Both the position numbers and the translations under genes were made by a program. A DNA stretch of 64,000 nucleotides. Source: Bog-756 sp050014755. Its GTDB lineage: Bacteria; Actinomycetota; Acidimicrobiia; Acidimicrobiales; RAAP-2. Of this stretch, positions 43,207 to 51,404 are shown one piece after another; the stretch's first letter is position 1; each line of letters begins with the position of its first letter. Under the pieces are notes generated by a model that was not told the origin of the DNA, searched no databases, and saw nothing but the letters and a program-made list of their open reading frames with translations. The stretch is taken from the NCBI GenBank assembly GCA_050014755.1, contig JBEKCS010000002.1:32361-96360 (forward strand), in the 5' to 3' direction.

Positions 43207-43521
43207 CTACTGCTCGCCTTGATCTTCAGGCTGCTTGGCCTGAGAACCCCGGCGGCGCCCGGTCGACTTAGTCGTCCGAACGGTGTCGGAGACGTTTGTC
43301 ACCAGCTGCTCGATGGCCTTGCGCTTGGCCGAAGCCTCGCGCTCGACTTCATCGAGAGCTTCTTGGGCCCGGGCGGTCAGGTCGCCACCGGCGACCTTGC
43401 GCTCGAGGTGGGAGGAGATGGCCTCGCGGATCTGCTCGATCTGGCTTGTGCCCTCAAGTTGGGCGACCAGAGTCAGCAGCTCTGAGGTCTCGTCCTCCAG
43501 TCGGATGGCGATGGTCTTCAT
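43207..43521 (-). CDS. ribbon-helix-helix regulator
   Basis: A 104-residue protein. The N-terminal MKTIAIRLEDETSELLTLVA followed by QIEQIREAISSHLERK is a CopG-type RHH fold. A coiled-coil-like basic tail follows. It probably autoregulates through the inverted repeat at 43577-43595 and may also act at the larger mobilisation operon. The ATG overlaps the stop of a 23-residue leader ORF. Confidence 0.78.
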   Translation of the reverse strand: MKTIAIRLEDETSELLTLVAQLEGTSQIEQIREAISSHLERKVAGGDLTARAQEALDEVEREASAKRKAIEQLVTNVSDTVRTTKSTGRRRGSQAKQPEDQGEQ

Positions 43522-43589
43522 GCCACCCTCCTTCCCGTGGCGCCGTGCCGCATGAGCGACCGGCGGTAGCTGAAAAATTGCAGTTGCAC
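43518..43589 (-). CDS. 23-residue leader ORF coupled to the RHH gene
   Basis: A GTG-initiated frame with a near-perfect Shine-Dalgarno (AAGGAGG, 7 nt spacer). It begins VQLQFFSYRRSLMRH and ends in a TGA overlapping the RHH ATG (ATGA). Its GTG lies within the operator palindrome. Confidence 0.45.
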   Translation of the reverse strand: MQLQFFSYRRSLMRHGATGRRVA

Positions 43590-43595
43590 TGCAAT
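43577..43595. promoter_or_regulatory. operator-like inverted repeat upstream of RHH gene
   Basis: ATTGCAGT-TGC-ACTGCAAT: perfect 8-bp arms with a 3-nt spacer. It overlaps the leader ORF start and lies 56 bp upstream of the RHH ATG, the expected place for an autoregulatory site. Confidence 0.6.
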
Positions 43596-43681
43596 ACCTC
43601 CTTGGTGCTGTGCGGTCGGCCATTCCCGATTGGAATCGCTCACAGAAACCGCATGACACCAACGAGGTGTCCGAGACGGGT

Positions 43682-44848
43682 TCACGGCCCGGCCCGGCCT
43701 TTCTCGATGCGCTCCATGGCCAGCCGCCGGTATTCGGCAGATATCTCGACGCCGAGCCAGTCACGGTGCAGTTGCTCGGCCACCAGGCCGACGGTTCCCG
43801 CTCCCATGAACGGATCGAGAACCACGCCCGGCAGCGTCGGAGCCTGGCAGCCGCAGGGGATGAGGTCGCCGACCTCGCGTACGGTGTGCCAGCGGTCATT
43901 GAATCGCATGACCTGCGCATCGCGGGGCCGTGGTGCTTTGGCGATTGGTCCGATCGGTATGCGGGTAACCGAGACCTTCCTTTTCCAAGGTGCGCCGCAG
44001 CGGGTACAGACAGCCTCGGGACAGGTAGCCAGGATCGGTCGCCGGACCAGATCCGGCGGGAACGTGGCGAAGTGCGGACCCCGGAAACCGCGCGTGGGGA
44101 TCTCCCATACCGAGCCGGGGTTCCGGCCGAGAGGGTGGCCGGGCTGTCCATCGGGGCGGGCCCGGAGCAGCCCGCCTTGGCTGCCCTTGGCCAGCGGGCC
44201 TGCCCAGGCTGGTGTCTTGGCATTGCTAGATGTGTCATGCCTCCCAGCCGATGAGCGGTGCGGCTCGCGGATGGCGTCGAGGTCGAAGTAGTAACGGGGC
44301 GAGCGAACCAGGAAGTAGACAACTTCGTAGGTCAGGTTCAGGCGGTCGGCGACCGAGTTCGGCAGTGCGTTCGGCTTGCTCCAGATGACCTTCCCCCGCA
44401 CAATCCAGCCGTCGCCCATCAGGGCCAGCAGCAGCCGTTCGGGAGCTGCCAGCATTCCCTTGGCCGGGGCGCCGAACTTCGGGTGCCGAGAGAACGAGTC
44501 GCCCAGGTTGAGCCAGAGGCTGCCACCGGGCTTGAGTACCCGTCCGACTTCAGCCAGCACGGCCTTCAGGTCTTCCACCCAGTCGTCGACGTTGGCTTCC
44601 AGGCCGATCTGACCGGGCACGAAGTAGTCGCGCAGTGCGTAGTACGGCGGACTGGTGACGCAGCAGTCGATGCAGTCGGCCGGCAGCTCGCCCAGCCGCT
44701 TGGCGGCGTCGCCCAGGATTATGGTCCGACGAGGAATGTCGACAGGTGGAGTCGGTTCCCCGACGCCCACAGTCGGCTGGGATCGGCAGTAGCCCCTGGA
44801 CTGCAGCCTCTTCCAGTCATGGTTGTTTGTAATGGTTGTGGTGTTCAT
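43682..44848 (-). CDS. orphan DNA methyltransferase (N4-cytosine/N6-adenine type)
   Basis: A 388-residue amino-methyltransferase. Motif IV is CVTSPPYYALRDY at about residues 63-75, near the N-terminus. Motif I, VLDPFMGAGTVGLVAEQL, is near the C-terminus, giving beta-class order. A CTRCGAPW zinc-ribbon-like insertion precedes the C-terminal part. No nuclease is adjacent, so it may protect the transferring element or regulate. Its start overlaps the upstream Replic_Relax gene (ATGA). Confidence 0.85.
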   Translation of the reverse strand: MNTTTITNNHDWKRLQSRGYCRSQPTVGVGEPTPPVDIPRRTIILGDAAKRLGELPADCIDCCVTSPPYYALRDYFVPGQIGLEANVDDWVEDLKAVLAEVGRVLKPGGSLWLNLGDSFSRHPKFGAPAKGMLAAPERLLLALMGDGWIVRGKVIWSKPNALPNSVADRLNLTYEVVYFLVRSPRYYFDLDAIREPHRSSAGRHDTSSNAKTPAWAGPLAKGSQGGLLRARPDGQPGHPLGRNPGSVWEIPTRGFRGPHFATFPPDLVRRPILATCPEAVCTRCGAPWKRKVSVTRIPIGPIAKAPRPRDAQVMRFNDRWHTVREVGDLIPCGCQAPTLPGVVLDPFMGAGTVGLVAEQLHRDWLGVEISAEYRRLAMERIEKGRAGP

Positions 44849-45801
44849 GTCACCCCCTTTCCTATTGTGATTGGCATGGCGGTGCCGGTAGCCATCTGCT
44901 CGGAAGCCGCGTCGGCGTTGGTCACCATGAAGATCTGCCAGTGCTCGGGCGGCAGGCTGGCCAGGCAGTCGACCAGGAAAGCGGCGCGTTTCTCATCAGG
45001 AGCGACCCAGAGCACAAAGGGGAAGATGCCGGTCTCAGCTTGCTCGCGGCCGCTCTGCCAGTAGCGGACATAGGTCTTGGCCTTGGCGACGATGTGAGGT
45101 CGGTGTTCAGTCGAGCAGTCGGCTTCGATGAAGTAGCGGTCTTCGTAGTTCTCGATGCCGATAATGGCCAGAGCGTCAGGTTTCAGGATGCTGCGGGCGC
45201 CGCCCGGGCCGAAGTAGTTGCGCCAGCACTTGGGTTCGGAGTCATAGGCCACTAGGTCCATAGAGGTCGAGTGCTCCAGTTCCCGGAGGCTGACGTAGAG
45301 CTCGCTGACGGCCAAGGCGTGTCGGAGGTAGCTGGGTCGGGGTGTCCAGACAGGTCGGAAGCGCCACCGATTTGGATGGAGTAGCCGTTGTCCCGCAGGA
45401 CCGAGGGCATAGACGAAGCCAGCCGAGCCAGCACGTTTGCCGCCGATCGTTCGCTCCAGCCGGGAAAGGACCTGCCATCGAATTAGCTCTCCGAGATGCT
45501 TACGGGCCAGACGGGCCCCGGCCGCAGACTCCCCGTAATGGAGACGTTGGACCTGACGGCCGGTGACGACGCCCAGACGCCCTACGTCGGCCAGGATGGC
45601 CCTCTGGTGGCTGTTCAACTGCCCGTCGATGTCTTCGACTCGGGAACGGGTGACGTATGCCCGCTTGGCCTTCGGCCTGGGAGATGAAGAACCGTTTGTA
45701 ACTAGAGATTCCCCGGCAGATTTGCCGCTGTTACCTGTTGCTACCAGGGATGCAGCAGTTGGGTCCTCGACTCGACCGGAACGGTCGGCGCCTGCGCTCA
45801 T
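44845..45801 (-). CDS. replication-relaxation (Replic_Relax) family protein
   Basis: A 318-residue member of the Replic_Relax family found on actinobacterial plasmids and ICEs. A Ser-rich N-terminal 45 residues precede a winged helix (LNSHQRAILADVGRLGVVTG, QVQRLHY). A nuclease-like or relaxase-accessory core follows: RHALAVSELYVSLRE, then SILKPDALAIIGIENYEDR and YFIEADCSTEHRPHI. The D...E-x-D pattern could be catalytic. It is translationally coupled to the TraD-like ATPase and the methyltransferase. Confidence 0.75.
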   Translation of the reverse strand: MSAGADRSGRVEDPTAASLVATGNSGKSAGESLVTNGSSSPRPKAKRAYVTRSRVEDIDGQLNSHQRAILADVGRLGVVTGRQVQRLHYGESAAGARLARKHLGELIRWQVLSRLERTIGGKRAGSAGFVYALGPAGQRLLHPNRWRFRPVWTPRPSYLRHALAVSELYVSLRELEHSTSMDLVAYDSEPKCWRNYFGPGGARSILKPDALAIIGIENYEDRYFIEADCSTEHRPHIVAKAKTYVRYWQSGREQAETGIFPFVLWVAPDEKRAAFLVDCLASLPPEHWQIFMVTNADAASEQMATGTAMPITIGKGVT

Positions 45802-48056
45802 GACGCCCTCCCTGGCCGATCGCGCCGTCCCAGTCCACCTGCAGAGCTGCCCGATTGGCGGTCGCGGATCGCCCGTTCCACAACTTCCCGATCGACCCCG
45901 TAGCGGTCACGGGAGTGGACCCGAATGGCATCGGCGTCGGAGGAGATCGGATCCAGCGCCCGGGTCTTGCCGGTGGCCGGCGCCTGGGTGGTCCCAGCGG
46001 CGAACAGCTGGCAGACCACCTCAAAGGCTCCCAGGCCCTGTAGGTCGTCGGCCGACAGGATGGTCCCCATCTCCCTTGCCATGATCCGGGCGTCCCCCGC
46101 CGGTAGCTGGAAGACAACCCGAGAGCGGGCGTTCGCCAGCACGGCATGACGGGCTTCCTCGCCGAGCTGATCGAGATGTTGGTGGGCCAGGGTCATGCCC
46201 AGCCCGAGACCCCGAGCTTCGGCCAGCATCGAGGGCATGGGCGTCGGTAGGTGAATGAAGTGCTGGAATTCGTCGAGGTAGGCCATGACCGGTCGGCGCT
46301 TGGCCTGGTCTATCCCCGCCCGGGCCGTGGTGGCATGCCAGAGTTCGGCCACGATCAGCGCTCCCATGAGCGAGGCGGCTTCCTCGCCCAGCAGTCCCGA
46401 GGCCAGGGAGCAGAGCAGCACCTTGCCGCTAGCCAATACGTCACTCAGGTCCAATAACGGAGCGCTTTGCCCGATGATGGACCTGACGGTGGGCCTCATG
46501 GTGAAGGCCCGGACCTTGTTGAGAACCGGTCCGACGACCGTCTGCCTCTCGGCATCCGACAGCGCCTCGTACCAGCCCCAGAAGCTCTCGAGCCCTACTG
46601 GATCGTCCAGGCTGCCGACCAGTCGCCTACGGTAGTTGGGGTCGGTGAGGATGAGCGGGACTTCGCAGAGGGTGGTTCCCTCCGAGCCCGCCAGAGTGAG
46701 CAGGGCAGCCCGCAGGATGTCGTCCAGCCGCGGTCCCCACGAGTGCCGGTACAGGCTCTTGAAGAGGCCCACCAGATTCTCGACCACCACTTCGGCGCTG
46801 GCCCCAGTGGCCGAGCGAAGCGGATTGAGGCCGACCGGTTGAGCGGTGTCAGCAGGGTCGAGGATCACGATGTCGCGCCGTCGCCATTCCGGAACTCGCT
46901 CCAGAACTGCCTGGACGAGGTCCCCCTTTGGGTCGAGAAGCACCACGCCCCGTCCGGCCTCGAGATCGGAGACCGCCATCTGCACCAAGAGGGTGCTCTT
47001 TCCCACGCCAGTCGGCCCCAGCAGGTGCACGTGCCTGAGCCGGGCGTTGACGTCGAGGGCCATCGGGCGGTGGTCGCCCGGATACGTGCTGTCGGCCAGC
47101 ACTGTTCCGGTAGCGGGAATCATTGGCGACGGTGGGATCTGGCGGGCGCCACCTTGGATCAAACCCGGCATCGCCACCACGTCCACCGGCCACCCGATGA
47201 GCCCCGCCAGCTCTTCCGAGTTGAGAGTCGCAGGCCAGGCCGAAAGTGGTGCCCTACGAACGGTCAGTGACTTGGCGACCCATCGGCTCGGCAGAGTCCG
47301 ACGTCGCAGGTGTACCCCTGGCGCCCTGGTCTCGTGCCAGGCCGCCTCGACTTGGCGAAGCAACCGCAGCTCGCCCCAGCCGGTCGATGCCCGGACGCCG
47401 ATTCGTCCGGTTGCCAGCAGTAGTGGCAGGCCCTGCTTCTTCCGTAGTGCTCCCACCGCCTCGCTGTCAGCAGGTCCGGTGCCAAAGTTCAGCGGGATCG
47501 CTTCCTTCTGGTTGTTGGTAGTGGCCTTCACCGGAGAAACGGGTCCGTGAGGCGTAAGCAGCCATTGGACGACGATGGCCTCTTTGGACTCCAGAGGTTG
47601 AAGACTGGCCAGCAACTTGGCTGAGAGCCCCGGGGCGTCGACGAGGAGCGGTCGCTCATGCGACGAAAGGCGGTACTCGCCAGCCGTCCGGATGTCTACG
47701 CTGGGCAGGTCCACCGGCTCGAACCGAACGGCCGGGACACTGGCTTGGAGGATATTGCGTGCTGCTTGGCTCCACTCTTCTGGGGCCACCAGGTAATGGT
47801 TGATGCCGGAGGCCGTGGCATGGATCTCCAGCGAGACGAACGGCGAGTTGAGCCAGCGCTTCCACCACGGCAGGAGCAGCCCTGAGAAGCCGGCCAGGGT
47901 CCTGGTCACGCCTTCAGCATCTAGATTCCTCGGGAACGACAGGCGGTAGGCGACCATGTGAGAGCGCATCCGCCTCTGTTCCGTTGACTTGACGAAGGTG
48001 ATGCCCGCAATCAGGGCGGCGCCAGGTAGGGCTAGTAGGAGTAGGTCGGTCATCAT
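45798..48056 (-). CDS. type IV coupling-protein-like ATPase (VirD4/TraD family)
   Basis: A 752-residue conjugative DNA-transfer ATPase. One N-terminal membrane segment (residues 4-22) precedes about 300 residues of element-specific sequence. Walker A is GPTGVGKSTL (about 347-356), then LLDPKGDLVQAVL. Walker B is MAYLDEFQHF (about 591-600), with LAHQHLDQL and ANARSRVVFQL typical of the TraG/TraD C-terminal region. It would pump DNA during transfer. No VirB4 or full secretion channel is seen, so the element is probably mobilisable rather than self-transmissible. Confidence 0.85.
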   Translation of the reverse strand: MMTDLLLLALPGAALIAGITFVKSTEQRRMRSHMVAYRLSFPRNLDAEGVTRTLAGFSGLLLPWWKRWLNSPFVSLEIHATASGINHYLVAPEEWSQAARNILQASVPAVRFEPVDLPSVDIRTAGEYRLSSHERPLLVDAPGLSAKLLASLQPLESKEAIVVQWLLTPHGPVSPVKATTNNQKEAIPLNFGTGPADSEAVGALRKKQGLPLLLATGRIGVRASTGWGELRLLRQVEAAWHETRAPGVHLRRRTLPSRWVAKSLTVRRAPLSAWPATLNSEELAGLIGWPVDVVAMPGLIQGGARQIPPSPMIPATGTVLADSTYPGDHRPMALDVNARLRHVHLLGPTGVGKSTLLVQMAVSDLEAGRGVVLLDPKGDLVQAVLERVPEWRRRDIVILDPADTAQPVGLNPLRSATGASAEVVVENLVGLFKSLYRHSWGPRLDDILRAALLTLAGSEGTTLCEVPLILTDPNYRRRLVGSLDDPVGLESFWGWYEALSDAERQTVVGPVLNKVRAFTMRPTVRSIIGQSAPLLDLSDVLASGKVLLCSLASGLLGEEAASLMGALIVAELWHATTARAGIDQAKRRPVMAYLDEFQHFIHLPTPMPSMLAEARGLGLGMTLAHQHLDQLGEEARHAVLANARSRVVFQLPAGDARIMAREMGTILSADDLQGLGAFEVVCQLFAAGTTQAPATGKTRALDPISSDADAIRVHSRDRYGVDREVVERAIRDRQSGSSAGGLGRRDRPGRAS

Positions 48057-48241
48057 GCGGCCGACCCCTTTGCCTTCCTGGTGCGATTGACCTCCTTCAG
48101 TGCTCGCTGGCCTTCGGCGATGAACTCGCTCTTTTCGTCGGCGCTCAGATGGTCGACCAGATCCAGGAGGGCTGCGGCCAGGCGCTCGGCATCAACTGCT
48201 CCGCGCAGTTTTGGAAATATCCGGATTCGATTGTCGGCCAT
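48053..48241 (-). CDS. small protein in the mobilisation operon
   Basis: A 62-residue charged protein (begins MADNRIRIFPKLRG, then helical AERLAAALLDLVDHL). Its stop overlaps the coupling-protein start (ATGA). No family recognised. It may be a first gene under control of the palindromes at 48262-48366. Confidence 0.6.
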   Translation of the reverse strand: MADNRIRIFPKLRGAVDAERLAAALLDLVDHLSADEKSEFIAEGQRALKEVNRTRKAKGSAA

Positions 48242-48261
48242 TGCACCTCCTTCATTGTCGA

Positions 48262-48275
48262 TTGACGTTGGTCAA
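48262..48275. promoter_or_regulatory. operator-like repeat TTGAC-N4-GTCAA
   Basis: A perfect inverted repeat of 5-bp arms in the 146-bp gap between two minus-strand operons. It resembles the larger palindrome at 48347-48366, which contains the same core. A TGACGTCA palindrome lies between them (48292-48299). Confidence 0.5.
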
Positions 48276-48346
48276 AGTCATCAGGGGCGCGTGACGTCAA
48301 GACTTCAATCTGGCTGACGTCGGCCCCTATCTCCGATATCTCATAG

Positions 48347-48366
48347 CCATTGACGCGTGTCAATGG
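48347..48366. promoter_or_regulatory. operator-like repeat CCATTGAC-N4-GTCAATGG
   Basis: Perfect 8-bp arms with a 4-nt spacer that share the TTGAC/GTCAA core of 48262-48275. The position upstream of the mobilisation operon suggests binding by an element regulator. Confidence 0.55.
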
Positions 48367-48387
48367 TGAATGTAAAAACCACAATGT

Positions 48388-48558
48388 CTAACGGTCTGCA
48401 TGTGGTCCACGCATAAGCATGTACAAAAGACCGCCAATAAATATCAAAATCAGAGAGGGTCCGAGTAGTGGCCCGAGCAGTCCGAAGACCACTCGGGCCA
48501 CCACGGCGATGACGACGAGGAGCACTAGTGCCTCGACCACCTTTGACTGCCAGTTCAC
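48388..48558 (-). CDS. 56-residue membrane protein
   Basis: A small ORF starting GTG at 48558, which overlaps the stop of the preceding gene (GTGA). The peptide is almost wholly hydrophobic: VNWQSKVVEALVLLVVIAVV, then VVFGLLGPLLGPSLILIFIG, ending LMRGPHADR. This gives two transmembrane helices. The exact coupling and hydrophobic pattern argue that it is real despite its size. Confidence 0.6.
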   Translation of the reverse strand: MNWQSKVVEALVLLVVIAVVARVVFGLLGPLLGPSLILIFIGGLLYMLMRGPHADR

Positions 48559-48788
48559 CGATCACTCCGCTTGGAGTTCTCCGCATTGCTTCGAGCTGCA
48601 TCGAGCATTGCCGCGAACGCCTGGACGGCCAGATCGTGGAGCTGATGTTCGGCACGCCGGACTTCCCGGTTGATCCGAACCTGACTTTCTCGCGCCTCCC
48701 AATGCCTTATGGCAGTCGCCCGGAGAGCGAAATCCACGCTGAGGAGGAGGACCAAGAGCAAGAGTCCAACCAGGGTCACGCCAATCAC
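48555..48788 (-). CDS. small membrane-anchored protein
   Basis: A 77-residue protein with an N-terminal transmembrane helix (IGVTLVGLLLLVLLLSVDFA) and a charged cytoplasmic helix rich in Arg/Glu. It overlaps both neighbours by 4 bp (ATGA upstream, GTGA downstream), so the three small genes form one tightly coupled unit. Confidence 0.6.
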   Translation of the reverse strand: MIGVTLVGLLLLVLLLSVDFALRATAIRHWEARESQVRINREVRRAEHQLHDLAVQAFAAMLDAARSNAENSKRSDR

Positions 48789-49111
48789 CGACTAACCCGC
48801 CTTGCCGTCTCGCTGACCACGCCAGCCGCCTCGACGGCGACGATGTCCACGATGGCCTGGTATCGACCGATGGACGCAGGGTCGATTGCGGTAAGGCGTT
48901 GCTCCAGGTTGCTGAGCCCAGCGACTTCCATGAGCGCCCGCTTCCCGACATAGCCGATCGCCGACACCTTGGCAGCTTGCAGCTCGGCCTTGGACTCGAT
49001 CTCGGCAAGGCCGATCTCGGTCTGGCTGTCGATTCGAGCTAACGCCCGACTGGTGTACCGGGACTCCCGGCGGACCATGCCGGACCCGCTAGCTGGAACG
49101 ATGTTGGACAT
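48785..49111 (-). CDS. 108-residue protein, first gene of the small-protein operon
   Basis: Unrecognised protein with a basic N-terminus (MVRRESRYTSRALARIDSQT) and long amphipathic helices. Its ATG is followed by the coupled membrane proteins. A divergent gene starts 168 bp away; the intergenic region presumably carries promoters for both, but I cannot define boxes securely. Confidence 0.5.
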   Translation of the reverse strand: MSNIVPASGSGMVRRESRYTSRALARIDSQTEIGLAEIESKAELQAAKVSAIGYVGKRALMEVAGLSNLEQRLTAIDPASIGRYQAIVDIVAVEAAGVVSETARRVSR

Positions 49112-49279
49112 AACTGCTCCCTTCTGACTCTCCGGGATCTCCGGATCGACTCGAAATCCAGTATGAAGGGGTGACCTCGAACGAAAGCTGTATCAAGTGA
49201 GGATCAAAGCGACTAATCTTCGGCATCAGAAGGGAAGCGAGTCCCCGGAGAGCCCGGATCGTGAAGCCTCCGGCGGGAG

Positions 49280-49759
49280 GTGGATTCGAAGGAGCTTCGG
49301 CCGAAATCGGTCGAAGCAATTCAACGAGGTCTGGAGCAGGTTCTGCGGGGCGGCATTCGCCCTGCATGGTTAGTGCATTGCCCGAGCCTTCTCGAGCTTG
49401 ACTACGTTGCGGAGATGGCGGGTCCTAACGCGTCCGACCCTCTAGACCGCGTGCTAGTCCTCGAACAAGTCCTGCACGCTGCCATCCGTCGCCTCGGAGG
49501 CGGCCCTTACGGGAGAGCAGCAGCCCTGCTTTTCGGGGCAGATCCGACGACACGAGGGAGGCTCCTGAAAGACCGCCGGCGAATTGCCGCAGACGAACTT
49601 GATGTGCTCCCGTCAACCTTTCGAAGGAACTACGAACAGCGGCTCATCGACGACATTGCCTTCGAGGTGTGGCGTATAGCTAGGACAATCGCGGGGCCTG
49701 CATCCCCGCACCCGAGTGCACTAACCTCAAGCGAGGCCGATGGCGACATCGTGCAGTAG
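49280..49759 (+). CDS. conserved actinobacterial protein of unknown function
   Basis: A 159-residue protein. The core VLVLEQVLHAAIRRLGGGPY, then AAALLFGADPTTRGRLLKDR and RRIAADELDVLPSTFRRNYE, is a motif common in actinobacterial proteins of unknown function, sometimes as an N-terminal module of larger proteins. Here it stands alone. The weak ribosome-binding site leaves the start uncertain. Confidence 0.55.
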   Translation: MDSKELRPKSVEAIQRGLEQVLRGGIRPAWLVHCPSLLELDYVAEMAGPNASDPLDRVLVLEQVLHAAIRRLGGGPYGRAAALLFGADPTTRGRLLKDRRRIAADELDVLPSTFRRNYEQRLIDDIAFEVWRIARTIAGPASPHPSALTSSEADGDIVQ

Positions 49760-49807
49760 CTAACTAACGTCTACCAATGTCGGCAACCTACCGGCACTCA
49801 AACACCC

Positions 49808-49813
49808 TAGGAT
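49808..49813 (+). promoter_or_regulatory. -10 box of the phosphatase-like operon
   Basis: TAGGAT ends 6 nt before the ATG at 49820, predicting a leaderless first cistron for the seven-gene operon that runs to 55242. Confidence 0.45.
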
Positions 49814-49819
49814 CGCCCG

Positions 49820-50833
49820 ATGCCGTTCCCAGCTGAATTTCACTATCCGGCTGGGACGCTCATTGGGTACATCGGGGGCATACAGTCGTGTCCGATCCAC
49901 ACGGTACCGAACTTTGAAGCGTCCCTTGGTGATCTTGCTCTTAGGGCAGCTCGGCCCCCATATCTTGACCCAGTTTCAAATCTTCTCAATATCTCGCTCC
50001 GGGTATCGGAACCGGATCGCAACCGCTCTTTGCTCAAGCTCGACGGAACCCGAATCGAACGTGGGCTAGGCAACATTCAGACCGTGGGCGCTTCGATTGA
50101 AACGTACGACCAGCCACCGATCAGTCCCGCCAGTCTCCTGCCAGATTGCACATCCGCCAGTCCACATTGCAAAAGAGCTGCAGCACTAGCAGAGATAGGA
50201 ACTAACTTTGGCTACAGCGCTCTACAGTTCAGCCCACCAATCTTAGCCATATCCAATCCCCGCTCGATATTACAACAACTCGCCCGCTCTATGCATCTGA
50301 ATGACCCCGCTGGATGGCCTTTTGCTCACTCGCTCGTGGACTACTACCGCTACCACGACAGCGAAGCGATTTCGGTCCCTGCAGCCGCCGAGGTTTCGGA
50401 TGGTCTCTATGTCGGGAACTACCTAGGTGCCTTGGACGTACTTCGTACTCGCCATCTGGATTATGTAATCTCGCTCTGTCGTACGGGAATCGAACTGGAC
50501 GGTTCGGCCAGCAGTGGGATGAAACACATTGAGGTTTGGCTGAATGACACGGTGGAATATCGATGGAACCCGAATCTTCCACATCTGCTTGAGACAGCCG
50601 CGCAGACTCTAAACTCCCTTCTTTCCCAAAGAAAGACGTTGTTAGTTCACTGCGTGGTCGGCAGGAGCCGGAGCATTGCCTTAGCTAGTTACGCTCTAGC
50701 ACTCCGCGAGAACAAACCGTTTGACGAAGTCCTCCTTACGATCACCGAACAACTACCGCCGGTTCAGCTCGGCCCAGTAGTCGACGCGGCACGGGAACTA
50801 TTCGCTAAGAGAGGAGAATATTTTGCCGTCTAG
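49820..50833 (+). CDS. dual-specificity phosphatase with unknown N-terminal domain
   Basis: A 337-residue protein. The C-terminal 150 residues are a DSP/PTP-loop phosphatase: DGLYVGNYLGALDVLR, then HLDYVISLCRTG, the general-acid candidate in WLNDTVEYR, and the active site LLVHCVVGRSRSIALASYA (Cys near residue 278). The N-terminal 185 residues match nothing I know. All catalytic residues are present. First gene of the AT-rich operon; G+C is visibly lower than in the host genes. Confidence 0.8.
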   Translation: MPFPAEFHYPAGTLIGYIGGIQSCPIHTVPNFEASLGDLALRAARPPYLDPVSNLLNISLRVSEPDRNRSLLKLDGTRIERGLGNIQTVGASIETYDQPPISPASLLPDCTSASPHCKRAAALAEIGTNFGYSALQFSPPILAISNPRSILQQLARSMHLNDPAGWPFAHSLVDYYRYHDSEAISVPAAAEVSDGLYVGNYLGALDVLRTRHLDYVISLCRTGIELDGSASSGMKHIEVWLNDTVEYRWNPNLPHLLETAAQTLNSLLSQRKTLLVHCVVGRSRSIALASYALALRENKPFDEVLLTITEQLPPVQLGPVVDAARELFAKRGEYFAV

Positions 50834-51404
50834 GAACTCCACCAGCTCGAACAATCGCACAGATAATCCAGACGCTGCCCACGATCTCGCTGCAATCTTC
50901 AGCCAAGAGCTTCGGGGGCCCGTACTAAGCGCCACGATGGAGGCTTATGAAACGGCCTTAAACGAGCTAGCAATTCAAAATGCTTTGCAGTGGAAACTAG
51001 AAGATCAATCACGAATCGATATTAGCAGTCAAGATTGGGAACAATCATCCAACACAAAAGCAAGCATTGACGAGTCCAACCGGAAACGGACAGCGTTAAT
51101 CAATCACATCGATGAAATCGGAAGGGGCTGGTATCAGACCGACTTCCTGGATAGATCCGAATCAATCACCTACGTTGGACTTTCAATTGGCCAGATATGC
51201 GATCTAGTTACCATTACAGCGTTGCGACTTAGCCATGCCACCCTTGATAGTGATCGAATTGACGTATTAGCAAGGTATGAGTATTTCACCACGTGCCTAA
51301 CTAAGACACTCCGCGGCATTCTTGCCGGCACCGTCGCACTACCGCCTGGCGGAGTTAGTAAGGTGTATAATGATAAAGCAAAGGAGTCGTCGAATGAAAC
51401 TTGA
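50823..51404 (+). CDS. DUF4254 family protein
   Basis: A 193-residue all-helical protein. LNELAIQNALQWKLEDQSRI, followed by SIDESNRKRTALINHIDEIG, matches the DUF4254 pattern (NxxLWxLED, IDxxNxxRxxxIxxID). The TTG start with GAGAGGAG upstream overlaps the phosphatase stop by 11 bp. DUF4254 proteins occur beside carbohydrate and nucleotide-sugar genes, but their activity is unknown. Confidence 0.7.
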   Translation: MPSRNSTSSNNRTDNPDAAHDLAAIFSQELRGPVLSATMEAYETALNELAIQNALQWKLEDQSRIDISSQDWEQSSNTKASIDESNRKRTALINHIDEIGRGWYQTDFLDRSESITYVGLSIGQICDLVTITALRLSHATLDSDRIDVLARYEYFTTCLTKTLRGILAGTVALPPGGVSKVYNDKAKESSNET

